NCBI GenBank assembly: GCA_964361885.1
Contig: CAYICL010000041.1
Location: forward strand, 1-5,260
Direction of reading: 5' to 3'
DNA: 5,260 bases
Source: CAYICL01 sp964361885
Lineage (GTDB): Bacteria; Patescibacteriota; Microgenomatia; UBA1400; CG1-02-47-37
Positions 4,984 through 5,260 of the stretch are shown one piece after another. The notes under the pieces were generated by a model. It searched no databases. It was not told the DNA's origin and was given only the letters and a program-made list of their open reading frames with translations. Within the stretch, counting starts at the first letter, position 1. Every line of letters begins with the position of its first letter. The translations under genes and the position numbers were made by a program.

Positions 4984-5014
4984 CAAAAAAACAGCCTCAA
5001 TCAATCGGCTGTTT
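4984..5014 (-). terminator. Intrinsic terminator / possible attenuator upstream of the small repeat gene
   Basis: On the minus strand AAACAGCC (5014-5007) pairs with GGCTGTTT (4996-4989) around a 10-base loop, followed by TTTTGTTTG. This is a good intrinsic terminator. It lies about 130 bases after the stop of the right-hand partial gene and 60 bases before the ATG at 4924. No convincing promoter is visible between it and that ATG, so expression of the small gene may depend on read-through. Confidence 0.65.
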
Positions 5015-5031
5015 GCTTAATTAAATAATTT

Positions 5032-5086
5032 TTGCCTGCCACAGTTATAGTTTGCATATTCAAGCAGAACTCTTCTGGGCAGGCAA
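5032..5086 (-). promoter_or_regulatory. Structured 5' leader element (candidate cis-regulatory or small RNA)
   Basis: On the minus strand TTGCCTGCC (5086-5078) pairs perfectly with GGCAGGCAA (5040-5032). Directly stacked inside is CAGAA-GAG-TTCTG (5077-5065). A 24-base A/T-rich single strand (5064-5041) completes the loop. A promoter candidate lies upstream and a terminator downstream. I do not recognise a known riboswitch class. It could also be a 3' UTR structure of the right-hand gene or a short terminated RNA. Confidence 0.35.
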
Positions 5087-5097
5087 GTTCTAAAAGT

Positions 5098-5127
5098 ATC
5101 TTAAGTGATTTTTCACAAGCTTGTCAA
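5098..5127 (-). promoter_or_regulatory. Promoter candidate for the leader and small repeat gene
   Basis: On the minus strand a perfect TTGACA (5127-5122) is followed by an 18-base spacer and TAAGAT (5103-5098; 4/6). A start near 5091 would place the structured element and the terminator in a roughly 165-base leader of the small repeat gene. It begins 18 bases after the stop codon of the right-hand partial gene. Confidence 0.5.
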
Positions 5128-5144
5128 TTATCTCAAAGTAGATA

Positions 5145-5260
5145 TTAATGGAACAATCTAGATATATTTCTGATTAGTTTTTGGATCAATTGCTCAATTT
5201 GATTTACTAAAGCATGGAACGTGTTTTGTGATTGCCAAGCTATTTCTTTTTCAGGTTCTT
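5145..5260 (-). CDS. C-terminal end of an unidentified gene (partial, runs off the window)
   Basis: One minus-strand frame is open from the right edge (first whole codon at 5258-5256) to TAA at 5147-5145, giving 37 residues: it starts EPEKEIAWQSQNTFHALVNQ and ends with about 17 more residues finishing in RLFH. The peptide looks amphipathic and helical (LVNQIEQLIQKLIRNI), like the tail of a helical or coiled-coil protein. The other two minus frames are closed near the edge. There is no start in the window, and the product cannot be identified. A short open frame could be chance, but the following promoter and terminator layout fits a real gene end. Confidence 0.45.
   Translation of the reverse strand, partial: EPEKEIAWQSQNTFHALVNQIEQLIQKLIRNISRLFH

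Overview
The window reads as bacterial, and most likely as a Candidate Phyla Radiation (Patescibacteria, perhaps Microgenomates-like) genome. This assignment is inference. It rests on compact, overlapping genes, secreted proteins with Pro/Ser/Thr-rich linkers and low-complexity Asn/Gly/Thr repeats, a 'VLG' tripeptide before C-terminal membrane anchors, and a sortase paired with an LAxTG-type substrate. No marker gene is present to prove it. TAA and TGA are both used as stops.

Layout. Positions 1-90 hold a strong plus-strand intrinsic terminator of an unseen upstream gene and a possible promoter. Positions 91-1329 (+) encode a complete Y-family DNA polymerase (DinB/Pol IV type). Everything else lies on the minus strand and converges on it. 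Reading in the direction of transcription from the right edge: the C-terminal end of an unidentified gene (stop at 5145); a 220-base gap with a promoter, a structured leader and an intrinsic terminator; a small secreted repeat protein (4472-4924); a hairpin; a large secreted, membrane-anchored repeat protein (2392-4407); a second promoter and a terminator-like hairpin; a small secreted protein with an LAGTG sorting signal (1892-2326); and a sortase (1315-1908) that overlaps it by 17 bases. The sortase and polymerase stop ends overlap by 15 bases.

How the parts may work together. The minus-strand genes look like one cell-surface assembly module. The small protein (two repeats, no anchor, no Lys or Arg after its signal peptide) and the large anchored protein (three full repeats plus one split repeat) share the same roughly 50-residue repeat. 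A natural reading, still inference, is a secreted subunit that associates with or polymerises on a membrane-anchored relative, in the manner of curli-type subunit and nucleator. The sortase then attaches the LAGTG protein to an envelope acceptor. 

The most unusual feature is regulatory. Hairpins stand before or at the start of every gene in the minus-strand series. Three are followed by U-rich tracts and resemble intrinsic terminators: one in the leader of the small repeat gene, one ending exactly at the ATG of the sortase substrate with the ribosome-binding site in its stem, and one (13 perfect base pairs) inside the first 30 codons of the sortase. This suggests graded or conditional read-through along the module.
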